Shown: one piece after another, positions 1 through 8,550 of the stretch
Position numbering within the stretch: the first letter of the stretch is position 1
How the letters are laid out: each line of letters begins with the position of its first letter
Assembly: GCA_017469265.1 (NCBI GenBank)
Contig: JAFUGS010000020.1
Location: 1-64,000 of the forward strand
DNA length: 64,000 nt
From: Clostridia bacterium
Lineage (GTDB): Bacteria > Bacillota > Clostridia > Christensenellales > Aristaeellaceae
Direction of reading: 5' to 3'
Program-made: the position numbers and the translations under genes
The notes under the pieces: model-generated
Told to the model about the DNA's origin: nothing
Database searches by the model: none
Seen by the model: the letters and a program-made list of their open reading frames with translations, nothing else

Positions 1-126
1 CCGGCGTGGCCGTCGGTTCGGCCGTGGGCGCCTCGGTGGGCTCCGGCGTGGCCGTTGGTTCGGCCGTAGGTGCCTCGGTGGGCTCCGGCGTGACCGTCGG
101 TTCGGCCGTGGGCGCCTCGGTGGGCT
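1..126 (-). repeat. 42-bp tandem repeat encoding PEPTEAPTAEPT units
   Basis: Three consecutive 42-base units (1-42, 43-84, 85-126) differ at only a few third-codon positions, with a degenerate partial unit from 127. They lie in frame inside the secreted protein gene and run out of the window, so the full copy number is unknown. Confidence 0.9.
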
Positions 127-572
127 CCGGCGTAGGCTCCTCTGTGATTTCCGGCAGCGTCATTTCTTCCATCACCGGATAAACAGCCTGGGTGGAAACA
201 TACAGCTGGAAGAACACCACGTCCTCCCCTTCGGTGGCTGTAATCATCAGGCTGGGGCCTTCCAGGGTTGTCCCCGCATCCATCAGGCCCTCCAGCAAGG
301 AGCCGTCCGCCGGCTCATACACGTAGGCATGATCCTGGTTGAAAATGCGCAGAGACAGGGATTCCAGCATCTCAGCAGGAACCATGACCCAGTAAACATT
401 CTCCAGGCCCTCTACAGGGACGGCCTGCCAGACCTGGTCCTCCAGGAAAAGGGAGATAAAGGTAAGCTCATCCTCCTCCGCCCGGGCCGGCCCGGAGGCC
501 GCCACCGCGGCCAGCATCAGACAGGCCATCAGACCCGCCAGCAGCTTGCGGAGAGCAGCGTTCATCTTCATC
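1..572 (-). CDS. Secreted protein with Pro-Thr-Glu repeat tail (3' end cut by window)
   Basis: Reads leftwards off the window edge, so the C-terminus is missing. The start at 572 is preferred because GGGAGG lies about 10 bases upstream; ATGs at 581 and 566 are in frame. Residues 1-32 form a signal peptide (basic start, long Leu/Ala core, ending near ARAEE), so the product is exported. About 110 residues of globular acidic sequence follow (includes VYWVMVPAEML and FFQLYVSTQAVYP). It then enters a 14-residue repeat, PEPTEAPTAEPTVT-like, encoded by perfect 42-base units at the window edge. Such repeats usually act as a spacer that crosses the cell wall. The globular part is not a family I recognise. 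It has its own promoter upstream. Confidence 0.8.
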
Positions 573-650
573 TGTTTCATTCCTCCCGTCATGATCCTTC
601 CATTCTGTGGGACACCTTTTCGTGGCATCCCGATTCCAGAAACGCAATAT

Positions 651-679
651 ATTGTACCCTGCCCATTCATTTTTGTCAA
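651..679 (-). promoter_or_regulatory. Sigma-A promoter for the secreted repeat protein
   Basis: On the minus strand the -35 is TTGACA (679-674), followed by a 17-base spacer and the -10 TACAAT (656-651). The start codon lies about 80 bases downstream. Confidence 0.7.
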
Positions 680-806
680 ATTTCTTACAAGTTCCGCAGA
701 GGCAGGATTTTTCAACCTTTTCGTCGAATTCAGAACCCTGGTTTTTTTCAAAAACCATTACAAAAATGTAACAATTTTGCCGTACTTTGTTAAGGAAATG
801 ATTCAC

Positions 807-1406
807 ATGCAGAAGCAGCTCTTTCCCGGGCTCTGGACGAACACGCCCGCCTCCCGGTACTTTCATCACCCGCCCGTTCTGGAAACGTCCCGCCTGATTC
901 TGCGTCCCCTGCGAATGCGGGACGCGCGGGATCTCTTCTCCTGGTGTGCCGATCCGCAGGTCGCCCGGTACGTGCTCTGGTCAGCGCATCAGTCTCCCCG
1001 TGAAACCAGGGATTACATCCGCTATATGCGTCATCTGTATCGGGAACGGATGCCCTCTTCCTGGGGCATTGTGAACCGGGACGGGGATCAGGTCATCGGC
1101 ACCATCGGTCTCATGGCCTGGAGTCCTGAAAACAGCAGCTGTGAAATCGGCTATTCCCTGGCCCGCGAATGCTGGGGGCGTGGCTTCATGACGGAAGCCG
1201 CCTCCAGGCTGATCCGGTCTCTCTTTGAGGATCTGGGGGTGAACCGGATCGAGGCCCGGCATGATCTTCGGAATCCTGCCAGCGGCCGTGTGCTGGAAAA
1301 ATGCGGCATGCTGAAGGAGGGTGTTCTCCGCTCCGGCATTATCAATAAAGGGGAAACGGTGGATATAGCGCTTTGGGCCATCCTGAAAAGTGATTTTGTT
1401 CCTTGA
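807..1406 (+). CDS. GNAT-family N-acetyltransferase (RimJ/RimL type)
   Basis: A 199-residue acetyltransferase of the RimJ/RimL-like GNAT branch, which transfers an acetyl group from acetyl-CoA to an amino group; the substrate cannot be told from sequence. The family opening LETSRLILRPL is near residue 30. The acetyl-CoA-binding region (SLARECWGRGFMTEA) lies near 130, and the C-terminal N-P-AS-x-x-x-L-E-K-C-G-M motif is near 165. ATG 807 is chosen because AAGGA at 792-796 sits 10 bases ahead; ATG 798 would touch that site. It is monocistronic, ending at a terminator at 1434-1461. Confidence 0.85.
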   Translation: MQKQLFPGLWTNTPASRYFHHPPVLETSRLILRPLRMRDARDLFSWCADPQVARYVLWSAHQSPRETRDYIRYMRHLYRERMPSSWGIVNRDGDQVIGTIGLMAWSPENSSCEIGYSLARECWGRGFMTEAASRLIRSLFEDLGVNRIEARHDLRNPASGRVLEKCGMLKEGVLRSGIINKGETVDIALWAILKSDFVP

Positions 1407-1431
1407 AGAATCCCCGCTTTTCGTGTACAAT
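1403..1431 (+). promoter_or_regulatory. Promoter for the metallophosphoesterase-ecf-truA operon
   Basis: TTGAAG (1403-1408), a 17-base spacer and TACAAT (1426-1431), with an extended -10 TG at 1423-1424. The -35 begins inside the stop-codon region of the upstream GNAT gene. The predicted transcription start near 1438 falls inside the following terminator stem. Confidence 0.65.
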
Positions 1432-1433
1432 AT

Positions 1434-1461
1434 GCCCAGCCCGGACAGGCTGGGCTTTTTT
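1434..1461 (+). terminator. Rho-independent terminator after the GNAT gene
   Basis: An 8-base-pair stem GCCCAGCC/GGCTGGGC with a 6-base loop is followed directly by six T residues. Confidence 0.9.
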
Positions 1462-1493
1462 CATGTATGCTTTTTAAGAGGGAGGGATGTCCG

Positions 1494-2435
1494 ATGAATG
1501 CGTATCGTGGAAAGCACACCTCCTCTTCCGTGCCATGGGCCGTTTCTTCCACGGCTTCCTCCCATTACCGGTCGCGCCATCAGGCCCGGAACAGGAAGCG
1601 GAAGCGCTGGGGCATCGCCGCCGTGATCCTGGTCCTGCTGATGCTGGCGTATCCCTTTCTGGAGGCGCTGCTGCTGCGGGTGGATCGAGTCAATCTGACC
1701 AGTGAGGATCTGCCATCGGACATCGGGCATCTCCGTATTGTATTCGTGAGCGACGTCCATTACGGTTTCTGCTTTCCGGACTCCCGCGTCGCTTCCCTGG
1801 TCAATCAGATCAATCAGCTCAAGCCGGACATCGTGCTCTTCGGCGGGGATATGGGGGATGATCCCGCGTCCGCCGTGTCCTTTTATCAGCATCTGCCTTC
1901 GATTCACGCCCGTTACGCCATGCTGGGCGTCCTCGGGGAAAGGGATCACGGGGAGGATACGCTGGAGCAGAATCTGATTACAGACGCCATGCGCAACGCC
2001 GGGGTTACCCCGCTGCTCAATACGGCTGCCGGCGTTCGGGTCGGAAACAGTACGATTTACGTCGCGGGGCTGGATGATGTGAACGCCGGTATGCCGGACC
2101 TGAGCGGCCTGGCCGCGCGGACGGCGGCGGAAGACTATGTGATCTTTCTCAGCCATAACCCCTCCATTGTTTCGGAAGCGCAGCGGGCTGTGGACCGGAA
2201 CGGAAAGCTCGGCTGGTTCGATCTCGCCCTTTTCGGCCACACTCACGGCGGACAGATTTTAGGGCTGGGGCCCCTCATGGATATCGGCGCCGACGTGGAG
2301 GATCATTACCGCCGGGGCTGGCTGGTGGAAAACCGCAGCGACCTGATTATCTCCAATGGGGTTGGCACCTCGGTACTGCCCGCGCGGCTGCTTCGTCCGC
2401 CACAGATACACTGCATTGATGTTTCCCTGCCCTGA
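1494..2435 (+). CDS. Membrane-anchored metallophosphoesterase (YkuE-like)
   Basis: A 313-residue calcineurin-like phosphoesterase. It has a basic N-terminus of about 40 residues, then one membrane helix (WGIAAVILVLLMLAYPFLEAL, residues about 40-60), so the catalytic domain is probably outside the membrane. Metal-binding motifs are present: VSDVHYG near 85, FGGDMGDD near 118, LSHNP near 220 and FGHTHGGQ near 248. The usual GNHD/GNHE is replaced by LGERDHG near 145. ATG 1494 is chosen because GGGAGGG lies 7 bases upstream. Relatives act on phosphoesters such as lipid or nucleotide pyrophosphates; the substrate here is unknown. First gene of the ecf operon. Confidence 0.85.
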   Translation: MNAYRGKHTSSSVPWAVSSTASSHYRSRHQARNRKRKRWGIAAVILVLLMLAYPFLEALLLRVDRVNLTSEDLPSDIGHLRIVFVSDVHYGFCFPDSRVASLVNQINQLKPDIVLFGGDMGDDPASAVSFYQHLPSIHARYAMLGVLGERDHGEDTLEQNLITDAMRNAGVTPLLNTAAGVRVGNSTIYVAGLDDVNAGMPDLSGLAARTAAEDYVIFLSHNPSIVSEAQRAVDRNGKLGWFDLALFGHTHGGQILGLGPLMDIGADVEDHYRRGWLVENRSDLIISNGVGTSVLPARLLRPPQIHCIDVSLP

Positions 2436-2457
2436 CTGGAAGAAAAGGAATAACCGA

Positions 2458-3312
2458 ATGGATCAACAAACACGTATTCAGGCGGATCAGGTCTCCTACA
2501 CCTATGAGGAAGCCGCCGCCCCCGCCCTGTCCAAAGCCAGCGTGACGATTCGCGAAGGAGAATTTGTTGCGGTGCTGGGGCATAACGGTTCCGGCAAATC
2601 CACCCTGGCCAAGCTGCTGAACGCGCTGTACGTTCCCACTGAAGGAAAGATCCTTGTCTGCGGCTTTGATACCGCGCAGGATTCGCATGTCTGGGAAATC
2701 CGCCGCCGGGCCGGGATGATCTTTCAGAACCCGGACAATCAGATTGTTGCCACAATCGTGAAGGAGGATGTTGCCTTCGGTCTGGAGAATCTTGGCGTAC
2801 CCACGGAGGAAATGATTCCCCGGGTCGAATCTGCCCTCGCGGCGGTGCACATGAGCAGATTCGCGGATTCCGCGCCGCACATGCTTTCCGGCGGTCAGAA
2901 GCAGCGCGTGGCCGTGGCCGGCATCCTTGCCATGGAGCCCTCCGTCCTGATCGCAGACGAAGCCACCGCCATGCTGGATCCCTCCGGCCGGCGGGAAGTG
3001 CTGGACACGGTCCGCGCGCTGAACCGGCAAAAGGGTATCACCGTCGTCTGGATCACCCACTTTATGGAGGAGGCGGCGGAAGCGGATCGCATCCTGGTCA
3101 TCTCCGATGGACAGATTGTCTCGGAAGGCACGCCCCGGGAGGTCTTTCCGCATGTGGACCGGATGCGGGAGTTGCATCTGGACGTACCACGGATGACTGC
3201 CCTAGCCGCGGATCTGCGCCGGGAAGGCATGCCCATCCGGGAGGACGTACTCACCGTGGAAGAAATGGTAAAGGAGGTGGAACGCCTGTGTCCATTGAAG
3301 TCCGCCACCTGA
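2458..3312 (+). CDS. ecfA1: Energy-coupling factor transporter ATPase EcfA1
   Basis: One of two ATPases (284 residues) that drive the shared ECF module for vitamin and micronutrient uptake. Walker A GHNGSGKST is at 41-49, the Q-loop FQNPDNQI at about 89-96, the signature LSGGQKQR at 143-150 and Walker B VLIADEAT at 163-170. The switch histidine is in WITHF. FQNPDNQ is typical of the EcfA1 type. The AAGGAA site about 8 bases before ATG 2458 fixes the start. No substrate-binding S subunit is adjacent, which suggests a group II system shared by unlinked S proteins. Confidence 0.95.
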   Translation: MDQQTRIQADQVSYTYEEAAAPALSKASVTIREGEFVAVLGHNGSGKSTLAKLLNALYVPTEGKILVCGFDTAQDSHVWEIRRRAGMIFQNPDNQIVATIVKEDVAFGLENLGVPTEEMIPRVESALAAVHMSRFADSAPHMLSGGQKQRVAVAGILAMEPSVLIADEATAMLDPSGRREVLDTVRALNRQKGITVVWITHFMEEAAEADRILVISDGQIVSEGTPREVFPHVDRMRELHLDVPRMTALAADLRREGMPIREDVLTVEEMVKEVERLCPLKSAT

Positions 3313-4151
3313 CCCATACCTACGGCGAAGGCAGCGCCCTGAGCACGGTGGCGCTGAATGATATTTCCTTCACCATTCAGGAGGGGGAGTTTGTCGGGAT
3401 TGTCGGCCATACCGGCTCCGGTAAGTCCACCCTGGTGCAGCATCTGAACGGGCTGCTGAAGCCCACCTCCGGACAGGTGCTGGTGGATGGTGAGGATCTG
3501 AACGGGGAAAAGGTGAACCGCCGGGTGCTGCGGCAGCGAATCGGCCTTGTTTTTCAGTACCCGGAATACCAGCTCTTTGAGGAGACGGTTGCCAAGGATA
3601 TCGCCTTTGGCCCGAAAAACCAGGGACTCTCCACCGCGAAAATTGACGCGCGCGTCCATCACGCCATGGAGAGCGTCCATCTGGATTACCAGAAATACGC
3701 GGAGAAAAGCCCCTTTGAACTGTCCGGTGGTCAGATGCGCCGGGTCGCTATCGCCGGCGTGCTGGCCATGGCGCCAAAGGTGCTGATCCTGGATGAACCC
3801 ACCGCGGGGCTGGATCCCCGGGGCCGGGACCGGATTCTCTCCATGCTGGAGGAACTGCGGGACCGGGAGCACACAACCATTCTGATGGTTTCCCACTCCA
3901 TGGAGGACATGGCAAGGCTGGCCACAAGGCTGCTGGTCATCGCGGAGGGAAAGCTGGTTGCGGATGACACGCCCCGGGCGGTTTTCGCGCGGCCGGACCT
4001 GCTTACCCGTATCGGCCTGGATGTTCCCGAAGCGGCGAAGCTCTGCGCTGCCCTGCGGGGAAAAGGATACGACCTGCCGCCGGATCTGTACCGCATGGAA
4101 GAAGTGCGGAACGCGCTCCTGGCGCTCTGGAAGGGGGCGGATCCATGCTGA
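3288..4151 (+). CDS. ecfA2: Energy-coupling factor transporter ATPase EcfA2
   Basis: The second ECF ATPase, 287 residues. Walker A GHTGSGKST is at 40-48, the Q-loop FQYPEYQLF at 89-97, the signature LSGGQMRR at 145-152 and Walker B VLILDEPTAGLD from 165. FQYPEYQLF is characteristic of the EcfA2 partner. It starts with GTG 3288 inside the end of ecfA1, with AAGGAGGTGG 7 bases upstream, a layout that suggests translational coupling. It is expected to form a heterodimer with EcfA1 under EcfT. Confidence 0.95.
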   Translation: MSIEVRHLTHTYGEGSALSTVALNDISFTIQEGEFVGIVGHTGSGKSTLVQHLNGLLKPTSGQVLVDGEDLNGEKVNRRVLRQRIGLVFQYPEYQLFEETVAKDIAFGPKNQGLSTAKIDARVHHAMESVHLDYQKYAEKSPFELSGGQMRRVAIAGVLAMAPKVLILDEPTAGLDPRGRDRILSMLEELRDREHTTILMVSHSMEDMARLATRLLVIAEGKLVADDTPRAVFARPDLLTRIGLDVPEAAKLCAALRGKGYDLPPDLYRMEEVRNALLALWKGADPC

Positions 4152-4951
4152 ATAACATAACCATGGGGCAGTACTATCCGGTGGACAGTCCGGTGCACCG
4201 GCTGGATCCGCGGGTAAAGCTGATCCTGACCATCGCGTTCATCGTGGCGGTTTTTCTGGTGCATACCATCTGGGGATATCTGCTGATCGCGGGCTTCGTC
4301 TATGCTGTCTCCCGCCTGGCCAGGCTTCCGTTGAAGATGCTGATCAGAGGGCTTCGCCCGCTGCGGATGATCCTGCTCCTGACCTTTCTGCTGAATCTGT
4401 TTTTTACGGCGGGAGATACCGTGCTCCTGAGCTTCTGGGTGATCCGGATCACCAGGGAGGCACTCCGGCAGGCGGTTTTCTATTCCCTGCGCCTTGTTTT
4501 TCTCGTGCTGGGGACCTCCATCCTCACCCTGACCACCTCGCCCGTCGCCCTGTCCGACGCGCTGGAAATCCTGCTGAGCCCTTTAAAGAAGATCCACTTT
4601 CCCGCCCATGAGCTGGCCATGATGATGACCATCGCCCTGCGCTTCATCCCGACCCTGCTGGATGAAACGGACAAAATCATGAAGGCGCAGATGGCCCGGG
4701 GTGCGGATTTTGAAAGCGGCAACCTGATCTCCCGGGCGAAATCCATGATTCCCCTGCTGGTTCCGCTGTTTGTGTCCGCCTTCCGGCGGGCCGGGGATCT
4801 GGCCATGGCCATGGAAAGCCGCTGCTATCACGGCGGTGAAGGCCGAACACGGTTCCGGGTGCTGAAGCTGACCAGGCAGGATGCCCTGGCCTGTGGATGC
4901 ATGGCCCTGCTGATTGGGCTGATCGTGCTGGAAGGAATCCTGCTGCGCTGA
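4145..4951 (+). CDS. ecfT: Energy-coupling factor transmembrane protein EcfT
   Basis: The 268-residue integral membrane subunit that joins the ATPases to interchangeable S subunits. The opening RLDPRVKLI is the family signature. Several hydrophobic segments follow (about 25-45, 48-62, 75-95, 115-135) with a last helix at 245-265. The two Ala-Arg-Gly-type coupling motifs are visible as MARGADFESG near 180 and ESRCYHGG near 220. ATG 4145 overlaps the ecfA2 stop by 7 bases. In many Bacillota EcfT is followed by truA, as here. Confidence 0.95.
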   Translation: MLNNITMGQYYPVDSPVHRLDPRVKLILTIAFIVAVFLVHTIWGYLLIAGFVYAVSRLARLPLKMLIRGLRPLRMILLLTFLLNLFFTAGDTVLLSFWVIRITREALRQAVFYSLRLVFLVLGTSILTLTTSPVALSDALEILLSPLKKIHFPAHELAMMMTIALRFIPTLLDETDKIMKAQMARGADFESGNLISRAKSMIPLLVPLFVSAFRRAGDLAMAMESRCYHGGEGRTRFRVLKLTRQDALACGCMALLIGLIVLEGILLR

Positions 4952-4968
4952 AGGCTGAGGAAATAAAG

Positions 4969-5799
4969 TTGAAACGAATCCTGCTTTCCGTCGAATATGA
5001 CGGCACAAATTACGCCGGATGGCAGCGGCAGCAGAATGGTCTCGCTGTTCAGCAGGCGCTGGAGGAAGCATTGTCCCGGGCCTGCGGGGAAAGGATTACG
5101 GTGACGGGTTCCTCCCGTACGGACGCCGGTGTTCACGCGCTGGCGCAGCAGGTGCATTTTGATACCGGCTGCTCCATCCCGCCGGACAAGTTTCCCTTTG
5201 TGTTGAACACGATGCTGCCCCCGGATATCCGGGTCCATACAGGACGGGAGGTTCCGGGGGACTTCCACGCCCGATTTCTATCCTGCGGCAAAACCTATAC
5301 GTATCGCATTCTGAACCGGCGGCATGGCAGCGCACTGTACAGAAATCTCTGCTGGCATGTGCCGGTGCCGCTGGATGTTTCCGCCATGCGGGAATCCCTG
5401 CCCGCGCTGCTGGGAACCCATGATTTCGCGGCTTTCCAGGCTGCCGGGGGCACCGCGAAAACCACCGTTCGTACCCTGGACCGCGCCGAGCTGCGGCAGG
5501 AGGAAGCGCGCCTGACGCTGATCCTCTCCGGTAACGCTTTTCTGTATAACATGGTACGCATTATCGCGGGAACACTGGTAGAGATCGGACTGCACCGGCT
5601 TCGGCCGGATGCTTTCACGCAGGCCCTGGCCAGCGGCAGCCGCCTGGATCTGGGCATGACCGCCCCGCCCCAGGGGCTGGAATTGACCGAAGTCCGTTAT
5701 CCGGCGGATGCATTTACCGATCCCGCCTCCCTGCGGTGGCATCAGGAGTCCGGCTCCGGGCGGAGCGCCGGACCGTTTAAAACCATTCCGCCAGATTGA
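4969..5799 (+). CDS. truA: tRNA pseudouridine(38-40) synthase TruA
   Basis: Converts uridines 38-40 of the tRNA anticodon arm to pseudouridine. The 276-residue protein shows the N-terminal VEYDGTNYAGWQRQ, the catalytic aspartate D52 in SSRTDAGVHA, and the late NAFLYNMVRIIAGTL. No ATG fits the N-terminus; TTG 4969 gives the family start with GAGG 8 bases upstream. The C-terminal 20 residues (rich in Ser and Gly, GSGRSAGPF) extend past the usual end. It follows ecfT by 17 bases. Confidence 0.92.
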   Translation: MKRILLSVEYDGTNYAGWQRQQNGLAVQQALEEALSRACGERITVTGSSRTDAGVHALAQQVHFDTGCSIPPDKFPFVLNTMLPPDIRVHTGREVPGDFHARFLSCGKTYTYRILNRRHGSALYRNLCWHVPVPLDVSAMRESLPALLGTHDFAAFQAAGGTAKTTVRTLDRAELRQEEARLTLILSGNAFLYNMVRIIAGTLVEIGLHRLRPDAFTQALASGSRLDLGMTAPPQGLELTEVRYPADAFTDPASLRWHQESGSGRSAGPFKTIPPD

Positions 5800-5807
5800 T
5801 CAAAGCC

Positions 5808-7409
5808 ATGCTGCGTCTGTCCAATTTTCCTGTCCCGCTGGATTACACGGAGACTTCCCTCCGGGAGCTCGTTGCCAGAAAGCTGGGCCTTGCCAGGGAC
5901 CAGCTCCTTTCCTGCGTCCTTTACCGCCGGAGCGTGGATGCACGGGATAAAACGGATGTTCACTTTGTCCTGAGCCTGGATCTGCAGGTGAAGAATGAAG
6001 CGGCGCTGCTGCGCCGGCATAAAAACCTGGTTCTCGTGGAATCCAGACCGCTTCCGCCCCTGCCTGCTCCCCGCTTCACCTGCCCGCCGCTGGTGGTGGG
6101 CGCGGGACCAGCCGGGCTTTTCTGCGCCCTGACCCTGGCCAGAGCCGGCGCTCATCCGATTCTGATTGAACGCGGAAAGCCCGTGGAAGCCCGCGCGGCG
6201 GATGTGGCCCGGATGACAGCGCAGGGCGCCCTGGATCCCGAATCCAACGTACAGTTTGGCGAAGGCGGGGCCGGCGCCTTTTCGGATGGAAAGCTGACCT
6301 GCGGGGTGAAGTCCCCCTATCTGCGGGAGGTGCTTGAAACCTTTGTGGCTCATGGCGCGCCAGAGCAGATTCTGACGGATCCCAAGCCGCATATCGGCAC
6401 GGACCGTCTGAAGCCCGTTGTGGCCTCCATCCGCCGGGAAATCATATCCCTGGGCGGCACCGTACGCTTTGAGACGCGCCTGGAGCGCCTGGCCTGTCAG
6501 GATCACCAGGTTTTCGGTGCGGTTGTTTCCCACGGCGGAAAAGCGGAAGAAATCAGAACGGATTCTGTTTTTCTCTGCATCGGTCATTCCGCCAGGGATA
6601 CCATGACTGCTTTGTTTCAGGATGGCGTGCGCATGGAACAGAAGCCCTTCGCCATGGGAGTGCGCATCGAGCATCCCCGCTCCCTGATTGACCGCAGCCA
6701 GTACGGCGCCTTCGCCGGGCATCCGAAGCTGGGAGCCGCCAGCTACAAGCTGACCTGTCACACCCAGGATGGCCGGGGCGTCTATACCTTCTGCATGTGT
6801 CCCGGCGGGCATGTCATCGCCGCCGCCTCGGAACCCGCGGGCCTGGTGGTCAACGGCATGAGCTATCACGCCCGCGACGCGGAAAACAGCAATTCGGCGC
6901 TGCTGGTCGGTGTCCGCCCGGAGGATTTCGGAGATGCGCATCCCCTGTCTGGCTTCACCCTCCAGCGCAAAATCGAGCAGGCGGCTTACCGGGCAGCGAA
7001 TCCCACGCCTGACGCGGTTGCTTTTCTGGCGCCTGCCCAGCGGGTGGAGGATTTTCTCCACTCACGGGAAACCAGCCGTTTCGGGGATGTCCGTCCCTCT
7101 TATCGTCCCGGCGCCGTCCCGTCGGATCTGCGCGCCGTGCTGCCGGATTTCATCCTGCAAAACCTGCGGCTAGCCCTGCCCGTGCTGGATCGTCAGCTGC
7201 ATGGATTTGCCCTGCCGGACGCGGTTCTTACCGCACCGGAAACCCGTTCCTCCTCCCCTGTCCGGCTCCCGCGGGACGCGGCGGGGCAGGCGGAAGGGCT
7301 CTCAGGTCTCTATCCGGTGGGGGAAGGCGCCGGCTATGCGGGCGGAATCGTATCCGCCGCGCTGGACGGCATTCAGGCTGCCCGGCACGCGCTGGAGAAC
7401 GCGCGTTAA
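5808..7409 (+). CDS. FAD-dependent oxidoreductase, COG2509-like
   Basis: A 533-residue flavoprotein of the uncharacterised FAD-dependent dehydrogenase group common in Clostridia. An N-terminal domain of about 90 residues (RLSNFPVPLDY) precedes the FAD-binding VVGAGPAGLFCAL near residue 98. The family stretch FGEGGAGAFSDGKL is near 150, and the C-terminal YPVGEGAGYAGGIVSAA loop closes the FAD site. ATG 5808 lies 8 bases after the truA stop; an in-frame TTG at 5796 overlaps it. The ribosome site is weak, so translational coupling is likely. Substrate and electron acceptor are unknown. Confidence 0.8.
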   Translation: MLRLSNFPVPLDYTETSLRELVARKLGLARDQLLSCVLYRRSVDARDKTDVHFVLSLDLQVKNEAALLRRHKNLVLVESRPLPPLPAPRFTCPPLVVGAGPAGLFCALTLARAGAHPILIERGKPVEARAADVARMTAQGALDPESNVQFGEGGAGAFSDGKLTCGVKSPYLREVLETFVAHGAPEQILTDPKPHIGTDRLKPVVASIRREIISLGGTVRFETRLERLACQDHQVFGAVVSHGGKAEEIRTDSVFLCIGHSARDTMTALFQDGVRMEQKPFAMGVRIEHPRSLIDRSQYGAFAGHPKLGAASYKLTCHTQDGRGVYTFCMCPGGHVIAAASEPAGLVVNGMSYHARDAENSNSALLVGVRPEDFGDAHPLSGFTLQRKIEQAAYRAANPTPDAVAFLAPAQRVEDFLHSRETSRFGDVRPSYRPGAVPSDLRAVLPDFILQNLRLALPVLDRQLHGFALPDAVLTAPETRSSSPVRLPRDAAGQAEGLSGLYPVGEGAGYAGGIVSAALDGIQAARHALENAR

Positions 7410-7423
7410 TCCACATTTCAACG

Positions 7424-7466
7424 CAAAGGGAATTGCATCGGTTTTTCTGCCGTACAATCCCCTTTT
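7424..7466. terminator. Probable bidirectional terminator between convergent genes
   Basis: CAAAGGGaATTG near 7424 can pair imperfectly with CAATcCCCTTTTG near 7455, closing a loop of about 17 bases and ending in TTTTG. It sits between the stops of the flavoprotein (+) and the threonylcarbamoyl-AMP synthase (-). The long loop and mismatches keep the call tentative. Confidence 0.4.
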
Positions 7467-7467
7467 G

Positions 7468-8523
7468 TTATGCTTCTTTGTTTCCGACCTGAAGGGTTCG
7501 AAACGCCGCCGCCCGCCCCAGCCGATTCATGACCGCCAGGCCGACGCCTTCCGGGGGTACCACCTCGCTGTAAATGGTTTCCATCCCTTCCTGGTCCAGT
7601 CGACGGAGAATGTCGAAAAGGCGGTGGGCGACCTGGGCCTCATCCTTGCGGGAGCCAATGTCATGCGGGTCGCAGTCCGCCAGCACATCCATATGCTCCG
7701 TAAAGCAGAGGACACAGCTTCTCCGGCCTGCCTGCCGGTCCTCCAGACACCGGTTTCGGAGCGCTTCCAGCACCGCCGTCTCCGGCCCTTCCACCAGGGT
7801 GACATTTCCCTTCGGCGCATAATGCCTGTACCGCATCCCCGGAGACAAGGCCTGCTCATTGGGCTGCAGCGGCCGAAGAATGCTGCCCGCCAGCAGGACC
7901 TCCGTCCCGGTGACCCGCTCAAGCATCTCACGGGTAATGCCGCCAGGCCGAAGGATGGTCGGCTGTCCGTGCGTCAGATCCAGCACCGTGGATTCCAGGC
8001 CTACCTGACAGGGGCCGCCGTCGAGAATCAGGGGCACCCGTCCGTCCATGTCCTCCAGCACGTGCGACGCCAGGGTGGGCGACGGCCGGCCGGAACGGTT
8101 GGCGCTGGGGGCGGCGATGGGCAGACCGCAGGCTCGCAGCAGCCGCTGCGTACAGGGCATGGAGGGCATCCGGATGGCCACGGTGGGCAGGCCCGCGGTA
8201 ACTTCGTTCGGGATCCGTGCCGTGCGTGAAAACAGCATTGTCAGCGGTCCCGGCCAGAAAGCCCGCATCAGTTTCTCCGCCCCTTCCGGAATTTCGCAGA
8301 GGCCTTCCAGCTGACGCTGATGCCATATATGCACGATCAGGGGATTATCCGCGGGACGGCCCTTCGCCGCGAAGATGGAAAGCACAGCTTTCGGGTCCAG
8401 GGCATTGGCTCCCAGCCCGTACACCGTCTCTGTGGGAAAACCCACCAGTTCTCCCTCCGCCAGCAGCCGCGCGGCCAGATCGATGGCCTCCGGTGCATTC
8501 GCATCCAGTACCTTTGTGTTCAT
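7468..8523 (-). CDS. L-threonylcarbamoyladenylate synthase (Sua5/YwlC type)
   Basis: Makes threonylcarbamoyl-AMP from threonine, bicarbonate and ATP, the first step of t6A formation at tRNA position 37. The N-terminal YrdC domain is shown by GELVGFPTETVYGLGANAL near 28-46 and KGRPADNPLIVHI near 62. STVLDL and RPGGIT lie near 185-200. At 351 residues it is the long form, with an extra C-terminal Sua5 domain joined by the SPGMRYRHYAP linker near 230. AAGGAG 5 bases before ATG 8523 fixes the start. Last gene of a minus-strand run that begins with the small gene at 12954. Confidence 0.95.
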   Translation of the reverse strand: MNTKVLDANAPEAIDLAARLLAEGELVGFPTETVYGLGANALDPKAVLSIFAAKGRPADNPLIVHIWHQRQLEGLCEIPEGAEKLMRAFWPGPLTMLFSRTARIPNEVTAGLPTVAIRMPSMPCTQRLLRACGLPIAAPSANRSGRPSPTLASHVLEDMDGRVPLILDGGPCQVGLESTVLDLTHGQPTILRPGGITREMLERVTGTEVLLAGSILRPLQPNEQALSPGMRYRHYAPKGNVTLVEGPETAVLEALRNRCLEDRQAGRRSCVLCFTEHMDVLADCDPHDIGSRKDEAQVAHRLFDILRRLDQEGMETIYSEVVPPEGVGLAVMNRLGRAAAFRTLQVGNKEA

Positions 8524-8550
8524 TCGCGCTCCTTCCGGGCTCGCACGCGC

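Noticed and set aside
758-771. Short inverted repeat TTACA-AAAA-TGTAA before the GNAT gene
   Set aside because: Only 5 base pairs and AT-rich; could occur by chance.
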